From: Paratinospora sagittata
Lineage: Eukaryota; Streptophyta; Magnoliopsida; Ranunculales; Menispermaceae
Reading direction: 5' to 3'
NCBI GenBank assembly: GCA_035771175.1
Contig: CM069611.1
Span: 12,678,366 to 12,742,365, forward strand
Length of the DNA stretch: 64,000 nucleotides
The first letter of the stretch is position 1. The number at the start of each line of letters is the position of its first letter. The notes beneath the pieces were generated by a model. That model did not search any database and was not told the DNA's origin. It saw only the letters and a program-made list of their open reading frames with translations. Positions 22,144 through 33,849 of this stretch are shown one piece after another. Both the position numbers and the translations under genes were made by a program.

Positions 22144-25100
22144 AGAATGCTGGAGGAATCCTATGATGCCATCAGAATTACAGAGAACGAAGACATCTCA
22201 AATGCCATAACACGCTCCACCAAGATTATTAAAGAGATGAAGAAGCTGGGTGAGGTGCTCCCACAAGAAAAAAACAATTGGGAAATTCCTTGGGGGCCAT
22301 GTTTGATGAAAGAAATTATGTGAATCACCCTCCACTATTCAGGGACCGAAATTACTTGCGTTGGAAAACAAGAATAAGATACTTCATGAGATCCCATGAT
22401 TCTGATGTTTTGGATATTGTAAGAAATGGCTAATCTGCACCCACAAAGGATAAAAATGGAGTAATTGTGCCGGAGGGAAAGAATGTATGGCTACCAGAGA
22501 AAAGAGGATACAACAACTAAATGAGAAGGCCATAAACATGTTTTTCTGTACTCTTTTCATTAATGAATTAAACAGACATAGTGCTCGCAATACTGCCAAG
22601 GAGAAATGGGATTACCTAAAAATTACTCATGAAAACAGAAAGCAAGTAAAGGGAACAAAGTAGAGAACGCTGGAGGAATCCTATGATGCCTTCAGAATTA
22701 GTGAGAACGAAGACATCTCAAATGCCATAACACGCTTCACCAAGATTATTAAAGAGATGAAGAAGCTGGGTGAGGTGCTACCACAAGCAAAAACAATTGA
22801 GAAATTCCTTAGGGGACATGTTTCATGAAGGAAATTCTGTGAATCGGCCTCCACTGTTCAAGGGCGAAAATTACATGCAATGGAAAATAAGAATAAGATA
22901 CTTCATGAGATCCCATGATTTTGATGTTTAAGAGATTGTGAGAAATGGCTATTCAGCGCCCAAAAAAGGTTGAAAATGGAGTAGTTATGCCGAAGGTAAA
23001 CAATGTATGGCTACCCAGAGAAAAGAAGTTTAAGCAACTAAATGACAAGGCTATAAACATGCTTTTCTATACTCTTTTCATTAAGGAAATAAACATACAT
23101 AATGCCTGCAATATTGCCAAAGAGAAATGGGATAACGTAGAAGTTTCTCATGAAGACAAAAAGCAAGTAAAGAAAATGAAGTAGAGAATGATGGAGGAAT
23201 CCTATGTTGCCTTCAGAATTAGTGAGAACGAAGGCATCTTAGATGCCATAACACGCTTCACCAAGATTATTAAAGAGATGAAGAAGCTGGGTGAGGTGCT
23301 ACCACAAGCAAAAACAATTGGGAAATTCCTTAGGGGACATGTTTCATGAAGGATATTCTGTGAATTGCCCTCCACTGTTCAAGTGCGGAAATTACTTGCA
23401 ATGGAAAACAAGAATAAGATACTTCATGAGATCCCATGATTTTGATGTTTACGAGATTGTAAGAAATGGCTATTCTGCACCCACAAAGGTTGAAAATGGA
23501 GTAGTTATGCCGAAGGCAAAGAATGTATGGCTACCAGAGAAAAGAGGATACAACAACTAAATGAGAAGGCCATAAACATGTTTTTCTGTACTCTTTTCAT
23601 TAATGAATTAAACAGACAGAGTGCTCGCAATACTGCCAAGGAGAAATGGGATAACCTAAAAATTACTCATGAAAACAGAAAGCAAGTAAAGGGAACAAAG
23701 TAGAGAATGCTGGAGGAATCCTATGATGCCTTCAGAATTAGTGAGAACGAAGACATCTCAAATGCCATTACACGCTTCACCAAGATTATTAAAGAGATGA
23801 AGAAGCTGGGTGAGGTGCTACCACAAGCAAAAACAATTGAGAAATTCCTTAGGGGACATGTTTCATGAAGCAAATTCTGTGAATCGGCCTCCACTGTTCA
23901 AGGGCGGAAATTACTTGCAATGGAAAATAAGAATAAGATACTTCTTGAGATCCCATGATTTTGATGTTTAGGAGATTGTGAGAAATGGCTATTCAGCGCC
24001 CAAAAAAGGTTGAAAATGGAGTAGTTATGCCGAAGGCAAAGAATGTATGGCTACCCAGAGAAAAGAAGTTAGACCAAATAAATGACAAGGCCATAAACAT
24101 GTTTTTCTATACTCTTTTCATTAATGAAGTAAACATACATAGTGCCTGCAATACTGCGAAGGAGAAATGGGATAACAAAGAAGTTACTCATGAAGACAAA
24201 AAGCAAGTAAAGGGAACAAAGTAGAGAATGCTAGAGGAATCCTATGATGCCATCAGAATTAGTGAGAACGAAGACATCTCAAATGCCATAACACGCTCCA
24301 CCAAGATTATTAAAGAGATGAAGAAGCTGGGTGAGGTGCTCCCACAAGAAAAAAACAATTGGGAAATTCCTTAGGGGCCATGTTTGATGAAAGAAATTAT
24401 GTGAATCGCCCTCCACTATTCAGGGAACGAAATTACTTGCACTGGAAAACAAGAATAAGATACTTCATGAGATCCCATGACTCTGATGTTTTGGATATTG
24501 TAAGAAATGGCTAATCTGCACCCACAAAGGATAAAAATGGAATAATTGTGCCGGAGGGAAAGAATGTATGGCTACCAGAGAAAAGAGGATACAACAACTA
24601 AATGAGAAGGCCATAAACATGTTTTTCTGTACTATTTTCATTAATGAATTAAACAGACATAGTGCTCGCAATACTGCCAAGGAGAAATGGGATAACCTAA
24701 AAATTACTCATGAAAACAGAAAGCAAGTAAAGGGAACAAAGTAGAGAATGCTGGAGGAATCCTATGATGCCTTCAGAATTAGTGAGAACGAAGACATCTC
24801 AAATGCCATTACACGCTTCACCAAGATTATTAAAGAGATGAAGAAGCTGGGTGAGGTGCTACCACAAGCAAAAACAATTGAGAAATTCCTTAGGGGACAT
24901 GTTTCATGAAGGAAATTCTGTGAATCGGCCTCCACTGTTCAAGGGCGGAAATTACTTGCAATGGAAAATAAGAATAAGATACTTCTTGAGATCCCATGAT
25001 TTTGATGTTTAAAAGATTGTGAGAAATGGCTATTCAGCGCCCAAAAAAGGTTGAAAATGGAGTAGTTATGCCGAAGGCAAAGAATGTATGGCTACCCAGA

Positions 25101-25893
25101 GAAAAGAAGTTAGAGCAATTAAATGACAAGGCCATAAACATGTTTTTCTGTACTCTTTTCATTAATGAATTAAAGATACATAGTGCCTGCAATACTGCCA
25201 AGGAGAAATGGGATAACAAAGAAGTTACTCATGAAGACAAAAAGCAAGTAAAGGGAACAAAGTAGAGAATGCTGGAGGAATCCTATGATGCCATCAGAAT
25301 TAGTGAGAACGGACACATCTCAAATGCCATAACACGCTCCACCAAGATTATTAAAGAGATGAAGAAGCTGTGTGAGGTGCTCCCACAAGAAAAAAACAAT
25401 TGGGAAATTCCTTAGGGGACATGTTTGATGAAAGAAAAATTCTGTGAATCGCCCTCCACTATTCAGGGACCGAAATTACTTGCACTGGAATACAAGAATA
25501 AGATACTTCATGAGATCCCATGATTCTGATGTTTTGGATATTGTAAGAAATGGCTAATCTGCACCCACAAAGGATAAAAATGGAGTAATTGTGCCGGAGG
25601 GAAAGAATGTATGGCTACTAGAGAAAAGAGGATACAACAACTAAATGAGAAGGCCATAAACATGTTTTTTTGTACTCTTTTCATTAATGAATTAAACAGA
25701 CATAGTGCTCGCAATACTGCCAAGGAGAAATGGGATAACCTAAAAATTACTCATGAAAACAGAAAGCAAGTAAAGGGAACAAAGTAGAGAACGCTGGAGG
25801 AATCCTATGATGCCTTCAGAATTAGTGAGAACGAAGACATCTCAAATGCCATAACACGCTTCACCAAGATTATTAAAGAGATGAAGAAGCTGG

Positions 25894-26076
25894 GTGAGGT
25901 GCTACCACAAGCAAAAACAATTGAGAAATTCCTTAGGGGACATGTTTCATGAAGGAAATTCTGTGAATCGGCCTCCACTGTTCAAGGGCGAAAATTACAT
26001 GCAATGGAAAATAAGAATAAGATACTTCATGAGATCCCATGATTCTGATGTTTTGGATATTGTAAGAAATGGCTAA
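25894..26076 (+). pseudogene. Gag N-terminal fragment, TTG variant, truncated by stop
   Basis: A 60-codon stretch with LFKGENYMQWKIRIRYFMRS and VLDIVRNG. The usual TAA position is TTG (Leu) in 'gttTTGgatatt', but a TAA follows at 'aatggcTAAtctg'. The same TTG plus later-TAA combination marks the units starting at 22141, 24222, 25263 and 27231. FKGENY is closer to the usual copia gag 'F.G.NY' than FKGGNY, so this branch may retain some ancestral residues (inference). Confidence 0.65.
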
Positions 26077-26358
26077 TCTGCACCCACAAAGGATAAAAAT
26101 GGAGTAATTGTGCCGGAGGGAAAGAATGTATGGCTACTAGAGAAAAGAGGATACAACAACTAAATGAGAAAGCCATAAACATGTTTTTCTGTACTCTTTT
26201 CATTAATGAATTAAACAGACATAGTGCTCGCAATACTGCCAAGGAGAAATGGGATAACCTAAAAATTACTCATGAAAATAGAAAGCAAGGAAAGGGAACA
26301 AAGTAGAGAATGCTGCAGGAATCCTATGATGCCTTCAGAATTAGTGAGAACGAAGACA

Positions 26359-26363
26359 TCTCA
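26359..26363 (+). repeat. 5-bp target-site duplication, left copy (TCTCA)
   Basis: The satellite reads 'gaagacatctcaaatgcc'. TCTCA occurs before the insertion here and again at 26766-26770. Excising 407 bp leaves a 520-bp unit (26304 to 27231). Confidence 0.92.
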
Positions 26364-26765
26364 TGTCACACCCTGGGTTGCACAGCGTGCCCCCTACCCA
26401 GGTGCGGGCGCACCCCCTCGGGGCGAACGCCTAGCCATTATAGATCCATAATATTGTCCCATCTCGGCCAGCCACGCCACACAAGGACGCCGGTCACCGA
26501 GATCATTTATCCCCCTGCACAATCCACAGCATAGGGAGGGCCTCCCCCAAGTTCGAACTCGCAACCTCTTCCTCATAAGGTTAGATTTCGCAACTTGAGT
26601 ACCCATTGAGCCCGGGAAGGCCCTATATTATTCATGGGAGTGTGAATAATATGGATAAATGATCTCGGTGACCGGCGTCCTTGTGTGGCGTGGCTGGCCG
26701 AGATGGGACAATATTATGAATCCACACCTGGGTAGGGGGCACGCCGTGCAACCCAGGGTGTGACA
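26364..26765. mobile_element. 402-bp palindromic element, second member of the family
   Basis: Starts TGTCACACCC and ends GGGTGTGACA with a perfect 5-bp TCTCA duplication. The terminal inverted repeats of about 43 bp (26364-26406 against 26723-26765) match the ends of the 1388-bp element with few changes (e.g. CACACC for CACGCC). A second internal inverted repeat of 63 bp pairs 26450-26512 with 26653-26715. Only one tRNA-like module remains, in the left arm. On the right the equivalent module is collapsed to 'cccgggaaggcc', so this is a deletion derivative of a two-module hairpin. The 98 bp from 26621 to 26718 are identical to unit B of the first element. It has no coding capacity. Confidence 0.87.
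26539..26613 (-). promoter_or_regulatory. tRNA-like Pol III module in the 402-bp element
   Basis: Minus strand. The A-box-like GGGCTCAATGG at 26603-26613 has lost the first T, and GTTCGAACT lies at about 26550-26558 with the final base off consensus. It is the reverse complement of the module at 17795-17869. The weakened boxes suggest it is less likely to be active. Confidence 0.5.
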
Positions 26766-26770
26766 TCTCA
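26766..26770 (+). repeat. 5-bp target-site duplication, right copy (TCTCA)
   Basis: Second copy of TCTCA; the satellite resumes with 'aatgccattacacgc'. Confidence 0.92.
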
Positions 26771-28724
26771 AATGCCATTACACGCTTCACCAAGATTATT
26801 AAAGAGATGAAGAAGCTGGGTGAGGTGCTACCACAAGCAAAACAGTTGAGAAATTCCTTAGGGGACATATTTCTTGAAGGAAATTCTGTGAATCGGCCTC
26901 CATTGTTTAAGGGCGGAAATTACTTGCAATGGAAAATAAGAATAAGATACTTCATGAGATCCCATGATTTTGATGTTTAAGAGATTGTGAGAAATGGCTA
27001 TTCAGCGCCCAAAAAAGGTTGAAAATGGAGTTGTTATGCCGAAGGCAAAGAATGTATGGCTACCCAGAGAAAAGAAGTTAGAGCAACTAAAAGACAAGGC
27101 CATAAACATGCTTTTCTGTACTCTTTTCATTAACGAAATAAACATACATAGTGCCTGCAATACTGCCAAAGGGAAATGGGATAACGTAGAAGTCACTCAT
27201 GAAGACAAAAAGCAAGTAAAGAAAATGAAGTAGAGAATGATGGAGGAATCCTATGTTGCCTTCAGAATTAGTGAGAACGAAGACATCTCAGATGCCATAA
27301 CACGCTTCACCAAGATTATTAAAGAGATGAAGAAGCTGGGTGAGGTGCTCCCACAAGCAAAAACAATTTGGAAGTTCCTTAGGGGACATGTTTGATGAAA
27401 GAAATTCTGTGAATCGCCCTCCACTATTCAAGGACCGAAATTACTTGCACTGGTAAACAAGAATAAGATACTTCAAGAGATCCCATGATTCTGATGTTTT
27501 GGATATTGTAAGAAATGGCTAATCTGCACCCACAAAGGTTGAAAATGGAGTAATTGTGCCGAAGGCAAGGAATGTATGGCTACCAGAGAAAAGAGGTTAC
27601 AACAATTAAATGAGAAGGCAATAAACATGTTTTTCTGTACTCTTTTCATTAGTGAATTAAACAGACATAGTGCTCGCAATACTGCCAAGGAAAAATGGGA
27701 TAACCTAAAAATTTCTAATGAAAACAGAAAGCAAGTAAGGGGAACAAAGTAGAGAATGGTGGAGGAATCCTATGATGCCTTCAGAATTAGTGAGAACGAA
27801 GACATCACAAACGCCATAACACGCTTCACCAAGATTATTAAAGAGATGAAGAAGATGGGTGAGGTGCTAACACAAGCAAAAACAATTGGGAAATTCCTTA
27901 GGGGACATGTTTCATGAAGGAAATTTTGTGAATCGCCCTCCACTGTTCAAGGGCGAAAATTACTTGCAATGGAAAATAAGAATAAGATACTTCATGAGAT
28001 CCCATGATTTTGATGTTTAAGAGATTGTAAGAAATGGCTATTCTGCGCCCAAAAAAGGTTGAAAATGGAGCAGTTATGCCGAAGGCAAAGAATGTATGGC
28101 TACCCAGAGAAAAGAAGTTAGAGCAATTAAATGACAAGGCCATAAACATGCTTTTCTGTACTCTTTTCATTAAGGAAATAAACATACATAGTGCCTGCAA
28201 TACTGCCAAGGAGAAATGGGATAACATAGAAGTTACTCATGAAGACAAAAAGCAAGTAAAGAAAAGAAGTAGAGAATGATGGAGGAATCCTATGTTGCCT
28301 TCATAATTAGTGAGAACGAAGACATCTCAGATGCCATAACACGCTTCACCAAGATTATTAAAGAGATGAAAAAGCTGGGTGAGGTGCTTCCACAAGCAAA
28401 AACAATTTGGAAATTCCTTAGGGGACATGTTTGATGAAGGAAATTCTTGTAATCGCCCTCCACTGTTCAAGGGCGGAAATTTCTTGCACTGTAAAACAAG
28501 AATAAGATACTTCATGAGATCCCATGATTATGATGTTTAAGAGATTGTAAGAAATGGCTCACAAAGGTTGAAAATGGAGTAGTTATGCCGAAGGCAAAGA
28601 ATGTATGGCTACCCAGAGAAAAGAAGTTAGAGCAATTAAATGACAAGGCTATAAACATGCTTTTTGGTACTCTTTTCATTAATGAATTAAACATACATAG
28701 TGCCTGCAATACTGCCAAGGAGAA

Positions 28725-28937
28725 ATGGACAAAAAGCGAGTAAAGAAAACGAAGTTGAGAATGATGGAGGAACCCTATGTTGCCTTCAGAATTATTGAGA
28801 ACACAGACATCTCAGATGCCATAACACGCTTCACCAAGATTATTAAAGAGATGAAGAAGCTGGGTGAGGTGCACCTACAAGGATCGAAATTACTTGCACT
28901 GGAAAACAAGAATAAGATACTTCATGAAATCCCATGA
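28725..28937 (+). pseudogene. Gag fragment crossing a lost boundary stop (TTG)
   Basis: A 70-codon stretch passing through the unit boundary, because TAG is TTG at 28755. It joins KKRVKKTK of one unit to the RMMEEPYVAFRI segment of the next in the ancestral gag order, then runs across the nearly 90-bp deletion into the N-terminal gag segment in the wrong frame (ALENKNKILHEIP). It shows that the two halves around the boundary are collinear in gag. The flanking deletions mark it as decayed. Confidence 0.7.
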
Positions 28938-31900
28938 TTCTGATGTTTTGGATATTGTAAAAAATGGCTACTCTGCACCCACAAAGGTTGAAAATGGAGT
29001 AATTGCGCCGAAGGCAAAGAATGTATGGCTACCAGAGAAAAGAGGTTACAACAATTAAATGAGAAGGCCATAAACATATTTTTCTGTACTCTTTCCATTA
29101 ATGAATTAAACAGACTTAGTGCCTGCAATACTCCAAAGGAGAATTGGGATAACCTAAAAATTACTCCTGAAAACAGAAAGCAAGTAAAGGGAACAAAGTA
29201 GAGAATGATGGAGGAATCCTATGATGCCTTCAGAATTAGTGAGAACGAAGACATCTCAAATGCCATAACACGCTTCACCAAGATTATTAATGAGATGAAG
29301 AAGCTGGGTGAGGTGCTACCACAAGCAAAAACAATTGGGAAATTCCTTAGGGGACATATTTCATGAAGGAAATTCTGTGAATCGCACTCCACTGTTCAAG
29401 GGCGGAAATTACTTGCAACGGAAAACAAGAATAAGATACTTCATGAGATCCCATGATTCTGATGTTTAAGAGATTGTAGGAAATGGCTATTCTGCACCCA
29501 CAAAGGTTGAAAATGGAGTAGTTATGCAGAAGGCAAAGAATGTATGGCTACCAGAGAAAAGAGGTTACAACAATTAAATGAGAAGGCCATAAACATGTTT
29601 TTCTGTACTCTTTTCATTAATGAATTAAACAGACATAGTGCTCGCAATACTGCCAAAGAGAAATGGGATAACCTAAAAATTACTCATGAAAACAGAAAGC
29701 AAGTAAAGGGAACAAAGTAGAGAATGCTGGAGGAATCCTATGATGCCTTCAGAATTAGTGAGAACGAAGACATGTCAAATGCCATAACACGCTTCACCAA
29801 GTTTATTAATGAGATGAACAAGCTGGGTGAGGTTCTACCACAAGCAAAAACAATTTGGAAATTCCTTAGGGGACATGTTTCATGATGGAAATTTTGTGAA
29901 TCGCCCTCCACTGTTCAATGGCGGAAATTACTTGCAATGAAAAAGAAGAATAAGATACTTCATGAGATCCCATGATTTTGTTGTTTAAGAGATTGTAAGA
30001 AATGGCTATTCTGCGCCCAAAAAAGGTTGAAAATGGAGTAATTATGCCGAAGGCAAAGAATGTATTGCTACCCAGAGAAAAGAAGTTAGAGCAATTAAAT
30101 GACAAGGCCATAAACATTCTTTTTGGTACTCTTTTCATTAATGAAATAAACATACATAGTGCCCGCAATACTGCCAAGGGGAAATGGGATAACGTAGAAG
30201 TTACTCATGAAGACAAAAAGCAAGTAAAGAAAAGAAGTAGAGAATGATGGAGGAATCCGATATTGCCTTAATAATTAGTGAGAACGAAGACATCTCAGAT
30301 GCCATAACACCCTTCACCAAGATTATTAAAGAGATGAAGAAGCTGGGTGCGGTGCTCCCACAAGCAAAAACAATTTGGAAATTCCTTAGGGGACATGTTT
30401 GATGAAGGAAATTCTTATAATCGCCATCCACTGTTCAAGGGCGGAAATTACTTGCACTGTAAAACAAGAATAAGATACTTCATGAGATCCCATGATTATG
30501 ATGTTTAAGAGATTGTAAGAAATGGCTCACATAGGTTGAAAATGGAGTAGTTATGCCGAAGGCAAAGAATATATGGCTACCAGAGAAAAGAGGTTACAAC
30601 AATTAAATGAGAAGGCCATAAACATGTTTTTCCGTACTCTTTCATTAATGAATTAAACAGACATAGTGCCTGCAATACTGCCAAGGAGAAATGGGATAAC
30701 AAAGAAGTTACTCATGAAGACAAAAGGCAAGTAAAGGGAAGAAAGTAGAGAATGCTGGAGGAATCCTATGATGCCTTCAGAATTAGTGAGAACGAAGACA
30801 TCTCAAATGCCATAACACGCTTCACCAAGATTATTAAAGATATGAAGAAGCTGGGTGAGGTGCTACCACAAGCAAAAACAATTGGAAAATTCCTTAGGAG
30901 ACATGTTTCATAAAGGAAATTCTGTGAATCGCCCCCACTGTTCAAGGGCGGAAATTACTTGCAATGGAAAACAAGAATAAGATACTTCATGAGATCCCAT
31001 GATTCTGATGTTTAAGAGATTGTAAGAAATGGATATTCTGCACCCACAAAGGTTGAAAATGAAGTAGTTATGCCGAAGGCAAAGAATGTATGGCTACCAG
31101 AGAAAAGAGGTTACAACAATTAAATGAGAAGGCCATAAACATGTTTTTTCGTACTCTTTTCATTAATGAATTAAACAGACATAGTGCTCGCAATACTGCC
31201 AAGGAGAAATGGGATAACCTAAAAATTACTCATGAAAACAGAAAGCAAGTAAAGAGAACAAAGTAGAGAATGCTGGAGGAATCCTATGATGCCTTCAGAA
31301 TTAGTGAGAACGAAGACATCTCAAATGCTATAACACGCTTAAAGAGATGAAGAAGCTGGGTGAGGTGCTCCCACAAGCAAAAACAATTTCGAAATTCCTT
31401 AGGGGACATGTTTGATGAAGGAAGTTCTGTGAATCGCCCTCCACTGTTCAAGGGCGGAAATTACTCGCACTGTAAAACAAGAATAAGATACTTCATGAGA
31501 TCCTATGATTATGATGTTTAAGAGATTGTAAGAAATGGCTATTCTGCACCCACAAAGGTTGAAAATGGAGTAGTTATGCCGAAGGCAAATAATGTATGGC
31601 TACCAGAGAAAAGAGGTTACAACAATTAAATGAGAAGGCCATAAACATGTTTTTCTGTACTCTTTTCATTAATGAATTAAACAGACATAGTGCTCGCAAT
31701 ACTGCCAAGGAGAAATGGGATAACCTAAAAATTACTCATGAAAACAGAAAGCAAGTAAAGGGAACAAAGTAGAGAATGCTGGAGGAGTCCTATGATGCCT
31801 TCAGAATTAGTGAGAACGAAGACATCTCAAATGCCATAACACGCTTCACCAAGATTATTAATGAGTTGAAGAAGCTGGGTGAGGTGCTACCACAAGCAAA

Positions 31901-33328
31901 AACAATTGGGAAATTCCTTATGGGACATGTTTTAATGAAGGAAATTCTGTGAATCGCCCTCCACTGTTCAAGGGCGGAAATTACTTGCAATGGAAAACAA
32001 GAATAAGATACTTCATGAGATCCCATGATTCTGATGTTTAAGAGATTGTAAGAAATGGCTATTCTGCACCCACAAAGGTTGAAAATGGAGTAGTTATGCC
32101 GAAGGCAAATAATGTATGGCTACCAGAGAAAAGAGGTTACAACAATTAAATGAGAAGGCCATAAACATGTTTTTCTGTACTCTTTTAATTAATGAATTAA
32201 ACAGACATAGTGCTCGCAATACTGCTAAGGAGAAATGGGATAACCTAAAAATTACTCATGAAAACAGAAAGCAAGTAAAGGGAACAAAGTAGAGAATGCT
32301 GGAGGAGTCCTATGATGCCTTCAGAATTAGTGAGAACGAAGACATCTCAAATGCCATAACACGCTTCACCAAGATTATTAATGAGTTGAAGAAGCTGGGT
32401 GAGGTGCTACCACAAGCAAAAACAACTGGGAAATTCCTTATGGGACATGTTTTAATGAAGGAAATTCTGTGAATCGCCCTCCACTGTTCAAGGGCGGAAA
32501 TTACTTGCAATGGAAAACAAGAATAAGATACTTCATGAGATCCCATGATTCTGATGTTTAAGAGATTGTAAGAAATGGCTATTCTGCACCCACAAAGGTT
32601 GAAAATGGAGTAGTTATGCCGAAGGCAAATAATGTATGGCTACCAGAGAAAAGAGGTTACAACAATTAAATGAGAAGGCCATAAACATGTTTTTCTGTAC
32701 TCTTTTAATTAATGAATTAAACAGACATAGTGCTCGCAATACTGCCAAGGAGAAATGGGATAACCTAAAAATTACTCATGAAAACAGAAAGCAAGTAAAG
32801 GGAACAAAGTAGAGAATGCTGGAGGAATCCTATGATGCCTTCAGAATTAGTGAGAACGAAGACATCTCAAATGCCATAACACGCTTCACCAAGATCATTA
32901 AAGAGATGAAGAAGCTGGGTGTGGTGCTCCCACAAGCAAAAACAATTTGGAATTTCCTTAAGGGACATGTTTGATGAAGGAAGTTCTGTGAATCGCGCTC
33001 CACTGTTCAAGGGCGGAAATTACTTGCAATGAAAAATAAGCATAAGATACTTCATGAGATCCCATGATTCTGATGTTTAAGAGATTGTAAGAAATGGCTA
33101 TTCTGCACCCACAAAGGTTGAAAATGGAGTAGTTATGCCGAAGGCAAATAATGTATGGCTACCAGAGAAAAGAGGTTACAACAATTAAATGAGAAGGCCA
33201 TAAACATGTTTTTCTGTACTCTTTTCATTAATGAATTAAACAGACATAGTGCTCGCAATACTGCTAAGGAGAAATGGGATAACCTAAAAATTACACATGA
33301 AAATAGAAAGCAAGTAAAGGGAACAAAG

Positions 33329-33849
33329 TAGAGAATGCTGGAGGAGTCCTATGATGCCTTCAGAATTAGTGAGAACGAACACATCTCAAACGCCATAACA
33401 CGCTTCACCAAGATTATTAATGAGATGAAGAAGCTGGGTGAGGTGCTACCACAAGCAAAAACAATTGGGAAATTCCTTATGGGACATGTTTCATGAAGGA
33501 AATTTTGTGAATCGCCCTCCAATGTTCAATGGCGGAAATTACTTGCAATGAAAAAAAAGAATAAGATACTTCATTAGATCCCATGATTTTGATGTTTAAG
33601 AGATTGTAAGAAATGGCTATTCTGCGCCCAAAAAAGGTTGAAAATGGAGTAATTATGCCGAAGGCAAAGAATATATGGCTACCCAGAGAAAAGAGGTTAC
33701 AACAATTAAATGAGAAGGCCATAAACATGTTTTTCTGTACTCTTTTAATTAATGAATTAAACAGAAATAGTGCTTGCAAAACTGTCAAGGAGAAATGGGA
33801 TAACCTAAAAATTACTCATGAAAACAGAAAGCAAGTAAAGGGAACAAAG
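33329..33849 (+). repeat. 521-bp hybrid unit, copy 1
   Basis: A recombinant of the two unit types. The first part and 'gcgcccaaaaaagg ... ctacccagag' come from the 521-bp type, but from 'aaaagaggttacaac' onward it is the 519-bp type. Diagnostic bases are 'gaacgaacacatctc', 'ccaatgttcaatggcgg' and 'cagaaatagtgc'. Because both extra bases are kept, 33613-33852 is open for 79 codons (KNIWLPREKRLQQLNEKA, then NELNRNSACKTV). It serves as the marker of the block structure between 33 and 57 kb. Confidence 0.85.

Larger units (their letters stand above)
20060..24221 (+). repeat. Repeated two-unit block at 3122-bp spacing
   Basis: Units 20060-21099 and 23182-24221 match in order and in rare variants ('gaaggatattctgtgaattgcc', 'tgtttacgagatt', 'agaccaaataaatg'), six units apart. 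After this the order departs: the next unit at 24222 matches 22141 rather than 21100. This is therefore a partial block duplication followed by a further rearrangement, not a perfect six-unit higher-order repeat. Confidence 0.7.
18492..26363 (+). repeat. Copia-gag-derived satellite array, segment 2
   Basis: Boundaries at 18499, 19018, 19539, 20060, 20579, 21100, 21620, 22141, 22661, 23182, 23701, 24222, 24742, 25263, 25785 and 26304. The first three units repeat the trio seen at 471. From 20060 a distinct set begins: 521-bp-type units have 'attcagcgccc' (Ile-Gln instead of Ile-Leu) and usually 'gataacaaagaagtt', alternating with other units in dimers of about 1040 bp (gag stretches at 20863, 21904, 22945, 23985 and 25026). 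Units at 22141, 24222 and 25263 share 'cacgctccacc' and a 'caagaaaaaaacaattggg' variant. The unit at 25263 is 522 bp through added A bases in 'gaaagaaaaattctg'. No gene or RNA feature is visible beyond gag remnants. Confidence 0.93.
26766..31769 (+). repeat. Copia-gag-derived satellite array, segment 3 (degraded)
   Basis: Boundaries at 27231, 27750, 28270, 28755, 29199, 29718, 30238, 30746, 31264 and 31770. Unit lengths fall to 485, 444, 508 and 506 bp through internal deletions: 10 bp lost in 'ggctcacaaagg' near 28557 and in the related unit near 30527; 25 bp lost after 'gagaaatgg' near 28728; a larger loss of nearly 90 bp near 28870-28880; and 13 bp ('caccaagattatt') lost at 31340. One boundary (28755) is TTG instead of TAG. 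This is the least uniform part of the array, with nothing but decayed gag sequence. Confidence 0.9.

Noticed and set aside
17099..26770. Target-site preference of the two insertions for one part of the unit.
   Set aside because: The sites are about 62 bp apart in unit phase and the targets (AACAA, TCTCA) differ. Two events are too few to claim preference.
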